DNA of 64,000 bases from Micromonospora pallida (lineage in GTDB: Bacteria > Actinomycetota > Actinomycetes > Mycobacteriales > Micromonosporaceae). The position numbers and the translations under genes are program-made. This document shows, in pieces, positions 51,370 to 59,381 of the stretch (positions within the stretch are counted from its first letter, which is position 1; every line of letters begins with the position of its first letter). The notes beneath the pieces are model-generated. The model worked only from the letters and a program-made list of their open reading frames with translations, did not search any database and was not told where the DNA came from. The stretch lies in the NCBI RefSeq assembly GCF_900090325.1, contig NZ_FMHW01000002.1, positions 3,659,001 to 3,723,000 of the forward strand, written 5' to 3'.

Positions 51370-52586
51370 CAGGCGACCACCCGGGTCGGCCGACGCGCGG
51401 CCGTCACCGCCGCGTACACCTCGGCCAACTGCCCCGCGGTACGGGTCCAGGAGTACCGCTCCCGGGCCCGGTCCAGCGCGGCGGTGGCGTACGCGAACCG
51501 CCGTTCCCGGTCGGTCAGGAGCCGGCGGATCGCCGTGCCGAGCGCGTCCGGGTCGCGGGGCGGCACCAGGTCCCCGGTGAGCCCGTCGACCACGGTGTCG
51601 ACGATCCCGCCGACGGCGGCACCCACCACCGGAACCCCGCAGGCCATGCCCTCGAGCGGGGTGAGGCCGAACGGCTCGTACCAGGGGGCGGCGACGAGGA
51701 TGTCGGCCGAGCGGTACCAGCGGCCCATCTCCTCGCGGGGCACCGCGCCGACGAGGCGTACCCGGTCGGCGACGCCGCAGGCCGCGGCGAGCGCCCGCAG
51801 CCGGCGGGCGTGCGGGTCGTCGTCGATCGCGCCGGCCGGTGGGCCGCCCACCACCACGCACTCCGCGTCCGGCACGGCGCGCATCGCCCGGATCACCTCC
51901 TGGAAGCCCTTCCGCTCCACCAGTCGTCCCACGGTCAGTACCCGGGCCAGCCCGTCGGCCCGGTCCGCGACCGGCCCGACCGGGGTGAAGGCGCGCAGGT
52001 TCACCCCGGAGGGGACGACGGTCATCCGGGACCGGGGCACCCCCATCGCGACCAGCTCGCGGACCTCGTCGCGGCTCTGCGCGACGATCCGGTCGACGGA
52101 CACGCCCAGGGCGCGCTCGTAGTCCACCCGTCCGGCCGGGCTGGTGTCCCGCGTCCCCTGGTGGCGTCGCTTGACCGTGCCGAGCGCGTGGTAGGTCTGC
52201 ACCACCGGCACCCCGGTGCGCCGGCCGGCGCTCAACGCGGCCAGGCCACTCATCCAGAAGTGCGCGTGCGCCACCTCGGGCGCCCAGCCGCCGGAACCCC
52301 ACCATCGGGCCAGCCAGTCGGCGAACGGCTCCATGTAGGGCAGCAGGGTGTCCTTGCCGACCGGCTCGGGCGGGCCGGCGGGGACGTGCACCACCTCGTA
52401 GCCCTCGGCGGTCCGGACGGACACCGGCAACGCGACGGAGTCCCGGCGGGTGTAGACCCGGACGTCGTGGCCGGCGGCAGCGAGTGCCGTGGCCAACTCC
52501 GCGACGTGGGTGTTCTGCCCGCCGGCGTCCTCCCCGCCGAGGACGGCGAGCGGGCTGGCGTGCTCCGAGATCATCGCGATGCGCAT
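51369..52586 (-). CDS. Glycosyltransferase family 4
   Basis: 405 residues, with GGAGGA upstream of the ATG at 52586. The N-terminal HASPLAVLGGEDAGGQNTHVAELA is the GT4 acceptor-side loop of the sucrose-synthase/MshA type. The donor site is YEPFGLTPLEGMACGVPVV, preceded by VGRLVERKGF. It probably adds a sugar in the same glycan as the heptosyltransferases. It overlaps the upstream glycosyltransferase gene by 16 bases. Confidence 0.92.
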   Translation of the reverse strand: MRIAMISEHASPLAVLGGEDAGGQNTHVAELATALAAAGHDVRVYTRRDSVALPVSVRTAEGYEVVHVPAGPPEPVGKDTLLPYMEPFADWLARWWGSGGWAPEVAHAHFWMSGLAALSAGRRTGVPVVQTYHALGTVKRRHQGTRDTSPAGRVDYERALGVSVDRIVAQSRDEVRELVAMGVPRSRMTVVPSGVNLRAFTPVGPVADRADGLARVLTVGRLVERKGFQEVIRAMRAVPDAECVVVGGPPAGAIDDDPHARRLRALAAACGVADRVRLVGAVPREEMGRWYRSADILVAAPWYEPFGLTPLEGMACGVPVVGAAVGGIVDTVVDGLTGDLVPPRDPDALGTAIRRLLTDRERRFAYATAALDRARERYSWTRTAGQLAEVYAAVTAARRPTRVVA

Positions 52587-53545
52587 GCTTCCTCCTCCAG
52601 CAGCCGGTCCCAGTCGGCGAGGAATCGGTCCAGGCCGTACCGGGCCCCGGCCGCCGCGCGGGCCTCGGCGCCCACCCGGCGGGCGGTCGCGGGATCGGCC
52701 ACGAACCGGCGGGCGGCCTCCAGCAGGGTGTCGATCCGGGTGGAGAGCACGCCCGCGTCGGGCGGCACGGCCACCATCGCCTCGGTGGTGGCCAGGGCGA
52801 CCACCGGCATGCCGATCGCCATCGCCTCGACCAGGCTCAGCCCGAGCGAGGTCCACCGGCACAGGTGCAGGTACGCCCGCCGCCGCGCCAGCTCGGCGTG
52901 CATCCGTTCCTGCGGCACGTCGTCGTGTGCGGTCACCCGGTCCGGCGGCAGGCCCAGCCGGTCGGCCAGCCCGGCCACCCCCATGCCGAAGACGTCCAGC
53001 GGGGCGACCTCGGCGAACCGGGGCAGCAGGTCGGTACCGGTGACCCGCCAGCGCCGCACCGGCTCGTTGATCACCACGGCCAGCCGGTCCAGTTCGCCGG
53101 TGTACGTGACACGCGGCGGCACCACGCCGTGCTCGACGACGGTGGTACGGGTGCCGCCGGTGTCCCAGAACAGCTCGTTGAACCCGGTGACGTGGGCGAT
53201 CAGCAGGTCGTCGCGGTCGGCCATCGGGTGCCGGGTGTTCGGCACGTCCCCCTTGGGGGTGTTGTGCTCGACGTACACGGCGGGGACCTCCCGGCCGACC
53301 CGGCGGCCCAGCCACTCGCAGGCCAGGTCGTACTCCTCGGGCCGTTGGAGCACCACCACGTCGACCTCGGCCCGACGCAGCGCGGCCGGTTCCACCTCGA
53401 CGGCGCTGTCCGGCCAGGGGTAGGTCCGGGCCCGACCCAACCCGTACGGACCCCGGTCCGGGGTGACCGGCACCAGGTAGCGGTGCTTGCCGTGGACGAA
53501 GGAGGTGGTCCAGGAGCCGTGCACGTGCCAGAGCAGGACGTTCAC
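52571..53545 (-). CDS. Glycosyltransferase (GT4-like C-terminal domain)
   Basis: 324 residues from a GTG at 53545 with GGAGGTGG before it. The N-terminus NVLLWHVHGSWTTSFVHGKHRYLVP is distinctive and resembles glycosyltransferases acting on surface polysaccharide. The C-terminal half has the nucleotide-sugar region CRWTSLGLSLVEAMAIGMPVVALATTE. It has a PYR-rich loop rather than the full GPGE-type motif. The GTG overlaps the fusion gene's stop (GTGA). Confidence 0.85.
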   Translation of the reverse strand: MNVLLWHVHGSWTTSFVHGKHRYLVPVTPDRGPYGLGRARTYPWPDSAVEVEPAALRRAEVDVVVLQRPEEYDLACEWLGRRVGREVPAVYVEHNTPKGDVPNTRHPMADRDDLLIAHVTGFNELFWDTGGTRTTVVEHGVVPPRVTYTGELDRLAVVINEPVRRWRVTGTDLLPRFAEVAPLDVFGMGVAGLADRLGLPPDRVTAHDDVPQERMHAELARRRAYLHLCRWTSLGLSLVEAMAIGMPVVALATTEAMVAVPPDAGVLSTRIDTLLEAARRFVADPATARRVGAEARAAAGARYGLDRFLADWDRLLEEEACASR

Positions 53546-55149
53546 CGGCCACCTCCAGCGGGGTTCAGGCCGGTGCCGACCCCGACGCCGGGATCGCCGC
53601 CCGGGGCGACGCCGAGCAGGCGTACCGCGTCGACCACCTCGGCCGGGTCGATCCGGGACAGGCAGGGGTGGCCGGGCACCGGGCACTGCGCGGCGCGGGT
53701 GTCCCGGCAGGGGGCGGCGGCGTCACCGAGACGGACGGTGGGCACCCGGTACGGCCCCCACTGCCCGAACGGCACGGTCGGTGCGAACAGGCTCACCACC
53801 GGTACGCCGAGCGCGGCGGCGAGGTGCGCGGGACCGGTGTTGCCGACCACCACGGCACCGGCGGCGGCGATGACGGCGGCGAGGTCGGCCAGCCGGGTCC
53901 GCCCGCCGAGGTCCACCCCACCGGCGCCGGCCACCCGGGCGGTCAGTCCGACCTGGTCCGGTCCACCGGTGACCACCACCCGGTGCCCGGCGGCGGTGAG
54001 CGCGGTGACCACGTCGACGTGCACCGGCACCGGGCAGGCCCGGGCCGGCACCGAGGCACCGGGATGCACCACCAGGTAACCGGGCGGCGCGGGCGGTGGT
54101 GGCAGCGCCTCCGGGCGCAGCCGCAGCACCGGTTCGTCGCCGGGCGGCAGGGCGAAGCCGGCCGCGGCGGCCAGGGACAGCGCCCGCTCCGGCTCCGGCA
54201 CGCCCACCGGCACCCGGTGCCGGACGTCCAGCAGCGAGCCCGGATAGTCGTCGCTGACCGCGCTGATCCGCCGCACCCCGGCCATCCGCAGCAGCAGCGC
54301 CAGCGGCAGCGGCGACTGGTGGAACGAGGTGAACACCACCGCCTCGTCCGCGTCCACCCCGGCCAGCCGGGCCAGCAGCGCGTCCATCCGTTCCCGGTCG
54401 ACCGCGCCGGGCACCGGGTCGATCCACGGCAGCGGCCACTCGACGACGTCGTCCACGCCGGGGAGCAGCTCGGCCGCGGCCCGCCCCCGGGGACCGCAGA
54501 GCAGCACCACCCGGCGGGCGCCCGCCGCCACCGCCCGGATCGCCGGTCCGGTCACCAGCACGTCACCGGCCGAGTCGGCCCGGACCACCAGCACCGTGCC
54601 GGACCGCCGGGGCAGGTCCGGCACCACGGCGGCCTGCCGGCGCAGGATCTCCGCCACCGCCGCCGGCAGGTCACGGGCCACCACGGGCGCGGCGGCCACC
54701 TCCTCCGCCCGGGTTACCGGGGTCGGCACCAGCACCCCGGTCGCCCCGGCGGCCAGGGCGGCGCTCATGTCGCGGCCGATGTCCCCCACCACCACGCACC
54801 GCCCCGGGGACGTGCCCAGCCCCCGCGCCGCCGCCCGGACCAGGCCGGGCGCGGGCTTGCGGCAGCCGCAGCCGTCGCCGTCGTCGTGCGGGCACACCTG
54901 CCAGGTGTCGAACGGACCGAGCAACTCCTCCACCCGGGCATGTACGCGGCGCATGTCCGCCTCGGTGAACAGCCCACGGGCCAGCCCCGACTGGTTGGTC
55001 ACCACGCCCAGGCGCAGCCCGGCGGCCCGCAGCCGGTCCAGCGCCGCCCGCGCCCCCGGCACCGGACGGACCTTGTCCGGGTCGCCGTTGTACGGCACGT
55101 CCTCGACCAGCGTGCCGTCCCGGTCGAACAGCACGGCGTCGTACAGCAC
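53542..55149 (-). CDS. Fusion of GmhB-like HAD phosphatase and GT9 glycosyltransferase
   Basis: 535 residues from the GTG at 55149 (a GTG at 55167 is possible). Residues 1-175 are a HAD phosphatase: DRDGT (9-13), TNQSG (51-55), zinc loop Cys86, His88, Cys94, Cys96, and GDIGRD (122-127), as in heptose 1,7-bisphosphate phosphatase GmhB. Residues 185-520 are a GT9 domain (VLVVRADSAGDVLVTGPAI; VVVGNTGPAHLAAALGVPVV). One chain would thus dephosphorylate the bisphosphate and transfer the sugar. First gene of the operon. Confidence 0.9.
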   Translation of the reverse strand: MLYDAVLFDRDGTLVEDVPYNGDPDKVRPVPGARAALDRLRAAGLRLGVVTNQSGLARGLFTEADMRRVHARVEELLGPFDTWQVCPHDDGDGCGCRKPAPGLVRAAARGLGTSPGRCVVVGDIGRDMSAALAAGATGVLVPTPVTRAEEVAAAPVVARDLPAAVAEILRRQAAVVPDLPRRSGTVLVVRADSAGDVLVTGPAIRAVAAGARRVVLLCGPRGRAAAELLPGVDDVVEWPLPWIDPVPGAVDRERMDALLARLAGVDADEAVVFTSFHQSPLPLALLLRMAGVRRISAVSDDYPGSLLDVRHRVPVGVPEPERALSLAAAAGFALPPGDEPVLRLRPEALPPPPAPPGYLVVHPGASVPARACPVPVHVDVVTALTAAGHRVVVTGGPDQVGLTARVAGAGGVDLGGRTRLADLAAVIAAAGAVVVGNTGPAHLAAALGVPVVSLFAPTVPFGQWGPYRVPTVRLGDAAAPCRDTRAAQCPVPGHPCLSRIDPAEVVDAVRLLGVAPGGDPGVGVGTGLNPAGGGR

Positions 55150-55572
55150 GGCAGCGGAACCGGGCACCGGGTCAGAACCGGCGTTTCCCCCGGCTGACCT
55201 GCGCTGATACCCCCCGTGGCCGCCTCGCACGGCCGGCGGGTTCCCGACCGCCGGGGGCGTAAACCTCGCCAACGGGGCGTACGGGTCGCCGGCGGCACGG
55301 CCGTCCCGTCGTGCCGGCGTGGCGCGGGCCCCGCGCCACGCCGCCTCGGGGGGAGAGGATGCCACCAGGCGCGGCGTACCCGTCGGCTCGGGCCACCCGG
55401 GCTCCGTCGGCCTTACCCGTCGCCCCGGGGAAGCTAATGGCTCGTCTTTGAACGTTGTCCGGGTAATCGGTCGGCTCCGGAAAGTGTCGTACCGGTGGTG
55501 TTGGCTGCTTGCTATGTCTCGTTGTCGGGATCCGGGTGCGCCTCTGGTGGTGCATCGGACTGCCCGTGTCGG
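55150..55572. other. Upstream region of the heptose operon
   Basis: No gene was recognised. It contains two nested inverted repeats near 55290-55342 and should contain the operon's promoter on the minus strand. The right part borders the decayed TnpB element and has lower G+C. Confidence 0.4.
55316..55342. promoter_or_regulatory. 12-bp stem-loop in the heptose operon leader
   Basis: GGCGTGGCGCGG (55316-55327) pairs perfectly with 55331-55342 around GCC, 170 bases upstream of the first heptose gene. It could be an attenuator, an insulating terminator or a protein-binding site. Confidence 0.5.
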
Positions 55573-56275
55573 GTGCGGGTGACGTCGGGGCAGCGTCGGC
55601 GGTGTTTCGGGTTGCTGCGGTCGGCCGGTGACGTGTGGGCGTGTGTGTTACGCCTGGCGGCGCCGCCGCCAGGACGCCCCGTTGACGAGTTACCAGGAGT
55701 TGTGCCGGGAGTTGTCGGCGTCCGGTCCGGGCACGTTCGGCGAGTTGGACTCGACGGGTGCGCGGTCGGTGCTGCGGCGGTTTTCGGATGCGTGGTTCGC
55801 GGCGGCGAAACGCCGCAAGGCGGGTGACGTGTTGGCGCGGTTTCCGCGTCGTCGGCGGGGGTTGGTGCCGGTGCGTTGGTATCACGGCACGTTCACTCTC
55901 GACGGCCGCCGCGTACGCATCCCTACCGCGCGACGCACCCTGTCGTGCCCGCACTGTCAGTTCTCGGGTCACCGTGACGTGGTCGCGGCGGCCAGCATCG
56001 CCACCCGCACACCGGGCGGCGGACCCACCACCCCCAGCAGCACGCGCGTCGTGTTGCCGGGGGTGGTCACGCACCGTCGAGTCGGCCGGCACCTACCCGG
56101 TGCCGGTCGGTCCCGACGTGACCCCCGCCGCCCACCCGGCAGCGCGAGGATCAGGATGGCCCGCTGTGGCCCGCCCCACCAATTGGTGGGGAGTCGCTCG
56201 CCCAACCAGCGAGGATCCACAACACACCACCGGAAACCCGGTGAACGCAGTGGACACAGCACTAACCGGTTAGCC
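55573..56275 (+). pseudogene. Decayed TnpB (IS607/IS605-type) with frameshift and internal deletion
   Basis: The reading VTSGQRRRCFGLLRSAGDVW (from 55573) shifts frame near 55655 and continues as TSYQELCRELSASGPG, RRFSDAWFAAAKRRKAGD and VRWYHGTFTLDGRRVRIPTA, an actinomycete TnpB N-terminal half. It then jumps at about 55930 straight to the C-terminal zinc ribbon SCPHCQFSGHRDVVAAASIA. The RuvC core between them is gone (about 250 codons, judged from family length). The 3' end after the ribbon, where TnpB guide RNAs arise, remains. Lower G+C than the neighbours. Confidence 0.8.
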
Positions 56276-56300
56276 TGCGCCCGGGCCGGGGTACCGAAGC

Positions 56301-56753
56301 ATGGTGGCGATCGTGGAGAAGGTGATCGGGGCGCCCCCGCAGCAGGTCTTCGACGTGCTCGCCGACGGGTGGACGTACAGCGACTGGGTGGTCGGCACGA
56401 CGCACATGCGGGACGTCGACGACGGCTGGCCGGGCGTCGGCACCCGGTTGCACCACCGGGCCGGGCCGTGGCCGTTCTCCCTCACTGACGCGTCCAGGGT
56501 GCTCGTCTGCGAGCCGCCGCACCGGCTGGTCATCCGGGCCGGGCTGTGGCCCGCCGGTGAGGCGACCGTGGTCTTCACCCTCGACCCGGTCGGTCCGGAC
56601 GCCACCCGGGTCCGCCTCGGTGAGGACTTCACCGCCGGCCCGCTGCGCTGGATCCGCAACAAGCTCAACGACCTCGTGCTGAAGCAGCGCAACAAGGAGA
56701 CGCTCAACCGGCTGTCCGACATCGCCACCCGACAGAAGGGCAGCGACCGATGA
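56301..56753 (+). CDS. SRPBCC family protein
   Basis: 150 residues, a START/Bet v1-like lipid- or ligand-binding fold: VEKVIGAPPQQVFDVLADGWTYSDWVVG at the N-terminus and DATRVRLGEDFTAGPL late. The ending KLNDLVLKQRNKETLNRLSDIA is the long final helix. Its stop overlaps the ATG of the SDR gene (ATGA), so the pair is coupled and may handle the same ligand. Confidence 0.9.
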   Translation: MVAIVEKVIGAPPQQVFDVLADGWTYSDWVVGTTHMRDVDDGWPGVGTRLHHRAGPWPFSLTDASRVLVCEPPHRLVIRAGLWPAGEATVVFTLDPVGPDATRVRLGEDFTAGPLRWIRNKLNDLVLKQRNKETLNRLSDIATRQKGSDR

Positions 56754-57751
56754 CCCAGACCGTGGTGATCACCGGGGCCAGCGCCGGGGTCGGGCGGGCG
56801 GTGGCCCGCCGGTACGCGGGGCGCGGCGCCCGGCTGGCCCTGATCGCCCGGGGCGCGGCCGGACTGGCCGCTGCCGCCCGGGACTGCCGGGAACTGGGCG
56901 CGGCGGAGGTGCTCACCCGGCAGCTCGACGTCGCCGACGCCGGGGCGGTGCAGCAGGCCGCCGACGAGGTGGTGCACCGCTGGGGCGCGCTGGACGTGTG
57001 GATCAACAACGCCATGGTCTCGGTCTTCGCGCCGGCCTGGGAGATCCCGGCGGCCGAGTTCCGCCGGGTCACCGAGGTCAACTACCTGGGTACGGTGTAC
57101 GGCACCCTGGCCGCGCTGCGACACATGCGCGCCCACCGACGGGGAGCGATCGTGCAGGTCGGCTCGGCCCTGGCCTACCGGGGCATCCCCTTGCAGTCGG
57201 CGTACTGCGCCAGCAAGCACGCGATCCAGGGCTTCAACGACTCGCTCCGGGCGGAACTGCTGCACGACTGCCCGGGTGTACGGCTGTCGATGGTGCAGCT
57301 CCCGGCGGTCAACACCCCGCAGTTCTCCTGGGTGCGGACCCGACTGCCCCGGCATCCGCAGCCGGTGCCGCCGATCTTCGCGCCCGAGGTGGCCGCGCGG
57401 GCGATCGTCTGGGTCGCCGACCGGGGCCCCCGCGAGCTGAACGTGGGTGGCCCGACCTGGCAGGCGCGGCTGGGCAACACGCTCTTTCCGGGCCTGCTCG
57501 ACCGCAAGCTCGCCCGGGACGGCTACGACAGCCAGCAGACCGACACGCCGATCGACCCGGCGACCTGGCGGGACAACCTGGACCGGCCGGGGGACGCGGA
57601 CCGGGACCGGGGTGCCGAGGGGGTCTTCGCCGACCGGGCACGGCACCGGTCGGCCGCGCTGTGGGTCGGTACGCACAAGCCCGCGCTCTCCGCCGCCGTA
57701 CTCGGGGTGGCGGCGCTCGCCCTCGGCGGGCTGGCCCGCCGCCACCGCTGA
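56750..57751 (+). CDS. Short-chain dehydrogenase/reductase with membrane tail
   Basis: 333 residues. Cofactor loop VVITGASAGVGRAV, NNAMVS near residue 85, and the active site VGSALAYRGIPLQSAYCASKHA. After the SDR fold a ~90-residue extension ends in a hydrophobic segment and basic residues (ALSAAVLGVAALALGGLARRHR), which suggests membrane attachment. Such long SDRs often act on lipids or steroids. Coupled to the SRPBCC gene. Confidence 0.9.
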   Translation: MTQTVVITGASAGVGRAVARRYAGRGARLALIARGAAGLAAAARDCRELGAAEVLTRQLDVADAGAVQQAADEVVHRWGALDVWINNAMVSVFAPAWEIPAAEFRRVTEVNYLGTVYGTLAALRHMRAHRRGAIVQVGSALAYRGIPLQSAYCASKHAIQGFNDSLRAELLHDCPGVRLSMVQLPAVNTPQFSWVRTRLPRHPQPVPPIFAPEVAARAIVWVADRGPRELNVGGPTWQARLGNTLFPGLLDRKLARDGYDSQQTDTPIDPATWRDNLDRPGDADRDRGAEGVFADRARHRSAALWVGTHKPALSAAVLGVAALALGGLARRHR

Positions 57752-57904
57752 GCCGTTCGGCACTGCCCGGGGCAGCGGGTACGACGCCGCCCCGACAGCG
57801 CGTCCCAGGAGCTCCCGGACGGCTATCGGGGAGCCCCGGAAGCTGGACATGACCGAATGGCTACCCTTTCAGGGACACTTGCCGGCGAACTGAGGATGCT
57901 CGTC

Positions 57905-59320
57905 ATGATCGAATCCGTGCCCTTGCCCTCGCCGTGGCGGGACGCGCGCCTGACGGTCGTAGTGCCGACCTACAACGAGGCGGGGAACCTCCCGGTGCTG
58001 GTGGAGCGGCTGCTCGCCCTTCCCCTGCCCGGGTTGCGGATCCTCGTGGCCGACGACAACTCCCCCGACGGCACCGGCGAGGTCGCCGACAAGCTCGCCA
58101 TCGAGCACCCGGGCCGGATCGAGGTCGTGCACCGTGCCGGCAAGGAGGGGCTCGGCCGGGCGTACGTGGACGGCATGACCCGGGCGCTGGACGGCGGCGC
58201 CGAGTACGTCGCCCAGATGGACGCCGACCTGTCGCACCCGCCGGAGGCGCTGCCCGGCATGCTCGGCGCGCTGCTCTCCACCAACGCCAGCGTGGTGATC
58301 GGGTCCCGCTACGTGCCCGGCGGCGAGTTGGACGAGGCGTGGCCGCTCTACCGGCGGGCGCTGAGCGGGTGGGCCAACCTCTACGTGCACACCCTGCTGC
58401 GGGTACGGATCCGCGACCTGACCGCTGGCTTCAAGATCTGGCGGTCGGAGGCGCTGCGCGACATCGGCCTGCACCGGGTGCAGTCCAACGGCTACAGCTT
58501 CCAGGTCGAGATGCACTACCTGGCGACGAAGCTCGGGCACACCATCCTCGAGGTGCCGATCCGCTTCGAGGAGCGGCGTGACGGCATATCGAAGATGACG
58601 ACCGCCACCAAGATCGAGAGCGCGCTGATGCCGTTCAAGCTCCGCAGTCGGCACCGGGACATCGGCAGCGCCACCCCACGGGCGCTGGCGGCGAGGCCGG
58701 TCGAGCTGACGGCCCCGGCCACGCCGGAAGCGCCCCGGACCGACGACGCCACCCCGGACGCTGACCAGCAGCGGTCGGAGGTGTCCGCGTCGAACCCGGT
58801 CGCCACCCCTGATACCGAGCCGGCCGCCACCGCCGAGCAGGCCGCCACCGCCGAGCAGGCCGCCACCGCCGGCGCCGAGCCGGTAGCGGCCACCGCCGAC
58901 GGCACCGAGCCGGTCACCACCGCCGACACGGAGCCCGCCGCGGTCGCCCTCGCCGAGCCGGTCACCACCGGCACCGAACCGGCCGCGACCGCCGACACCG
59001 GGCCGGCCGGGCCATCGGGCACCAGCGCGGCCGACACCGCCGCCAAGCCCGCTGCGTCCGCCGAGCCCGCCGCCGCCGAGCCCGCTGCATCCGCTGAACC
59101 CGCTGCGTCCGCCAAGCCCACCAAGGCCGCGAAGTCCACCAGGGCCCCGAGGGCCCCGAGGGCCGCCAAGGCCACCAAGGCTGCCGAGTCCACCGAGGCC
59201 GCCTCCGCGCCGAAGCAGGCCGCCGGCGGGACCGCCAGCAAGCCGAAGCCGACCGGGGCCCGTCGGCGGACCACGGACACCGAGGCGAAGCCGGCGAAGG
59301 CCGCGAAGCCCGCCGGCTGA
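57905..59320 (+). CDS. GT2 polyprenol-phosphate-mannose synthase-like protein with long low-complexity tail
   Basis: 471 residues from the ATG at 57905, with GAGG eight bases upstream. Residues ~15-255 are a DPM1-type GT2 domain: TVVVPTYNEAGNLPVLVERL, DDNSPDGTGE, DXD in QMDADLSHPP, GSRYVPGGELDEAWPLYRR, and IRFEERRDGISKM. It should make polyprenol-phosphate-mannose from GDP-mannose for lipoglycans. The last ~210 residues are repetitive Ala/Glu/Thr/Pro (AATAEQ, EPVTT), turning into a Lys/Ala/Pro-rich basic end (KAAKSTRAPRAP), histone H1-like. Confidence 0.88.
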   Translation: MIESVPLPSPWRDARLTVVVPTYNEAGNLPVLVERLLALPLPGLRILVADDNSPDGTGEVADKLAIEHPGRIEVVHRAGKEGLGRAYVDGMTRALDGGAEYVAQMDADLSHPPEALPGMLGALLSTNASVVIGSRYVPGGELDEAWPLYRRALSGWANLYVHTLLRVRIRDLTAGFKIWRSEALRDIGLHRVQSNGYSFQVEMHYLATKLGHTILEVPIRFEERRDGISKMTTATKIESALMPFKLRSRHRDIGSATPRALAARPVELTAPATPEAPRTDDATPDADQQRSEVSASNPVATPDTEPAATAEQAATAEQAATAGAEPVAATADGTEPVTTADTEPAAVALAEPVTTGTEPAATADTGPAGPSGTSAADTAAKPAASAEPAAAEPAASAEPAASAKPTKAAKSTRAPRAPRAAKATKAAESTEAASAPKQAAGGTASKPKPTGARRRTTDTEAKPAKAAKPAG

Positions 59321-59345
59321 CCGGCCACCCGGCGACGGTGGCCGG

Positions 59346-59381
59346 CGGTCAGCGGTACACGGCCGGTCAGCGGTACACGGC
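59346..59381. repeat. Two perfect 18-bp tandem repeats at the desaturase gene 3' end
   Basis: CGGTCAGCGGTACACGGC stands at 59346-59363 and 59364-59381. The second copy carries the complement of the stop codon (59367-59369). Confidence 0.92.
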
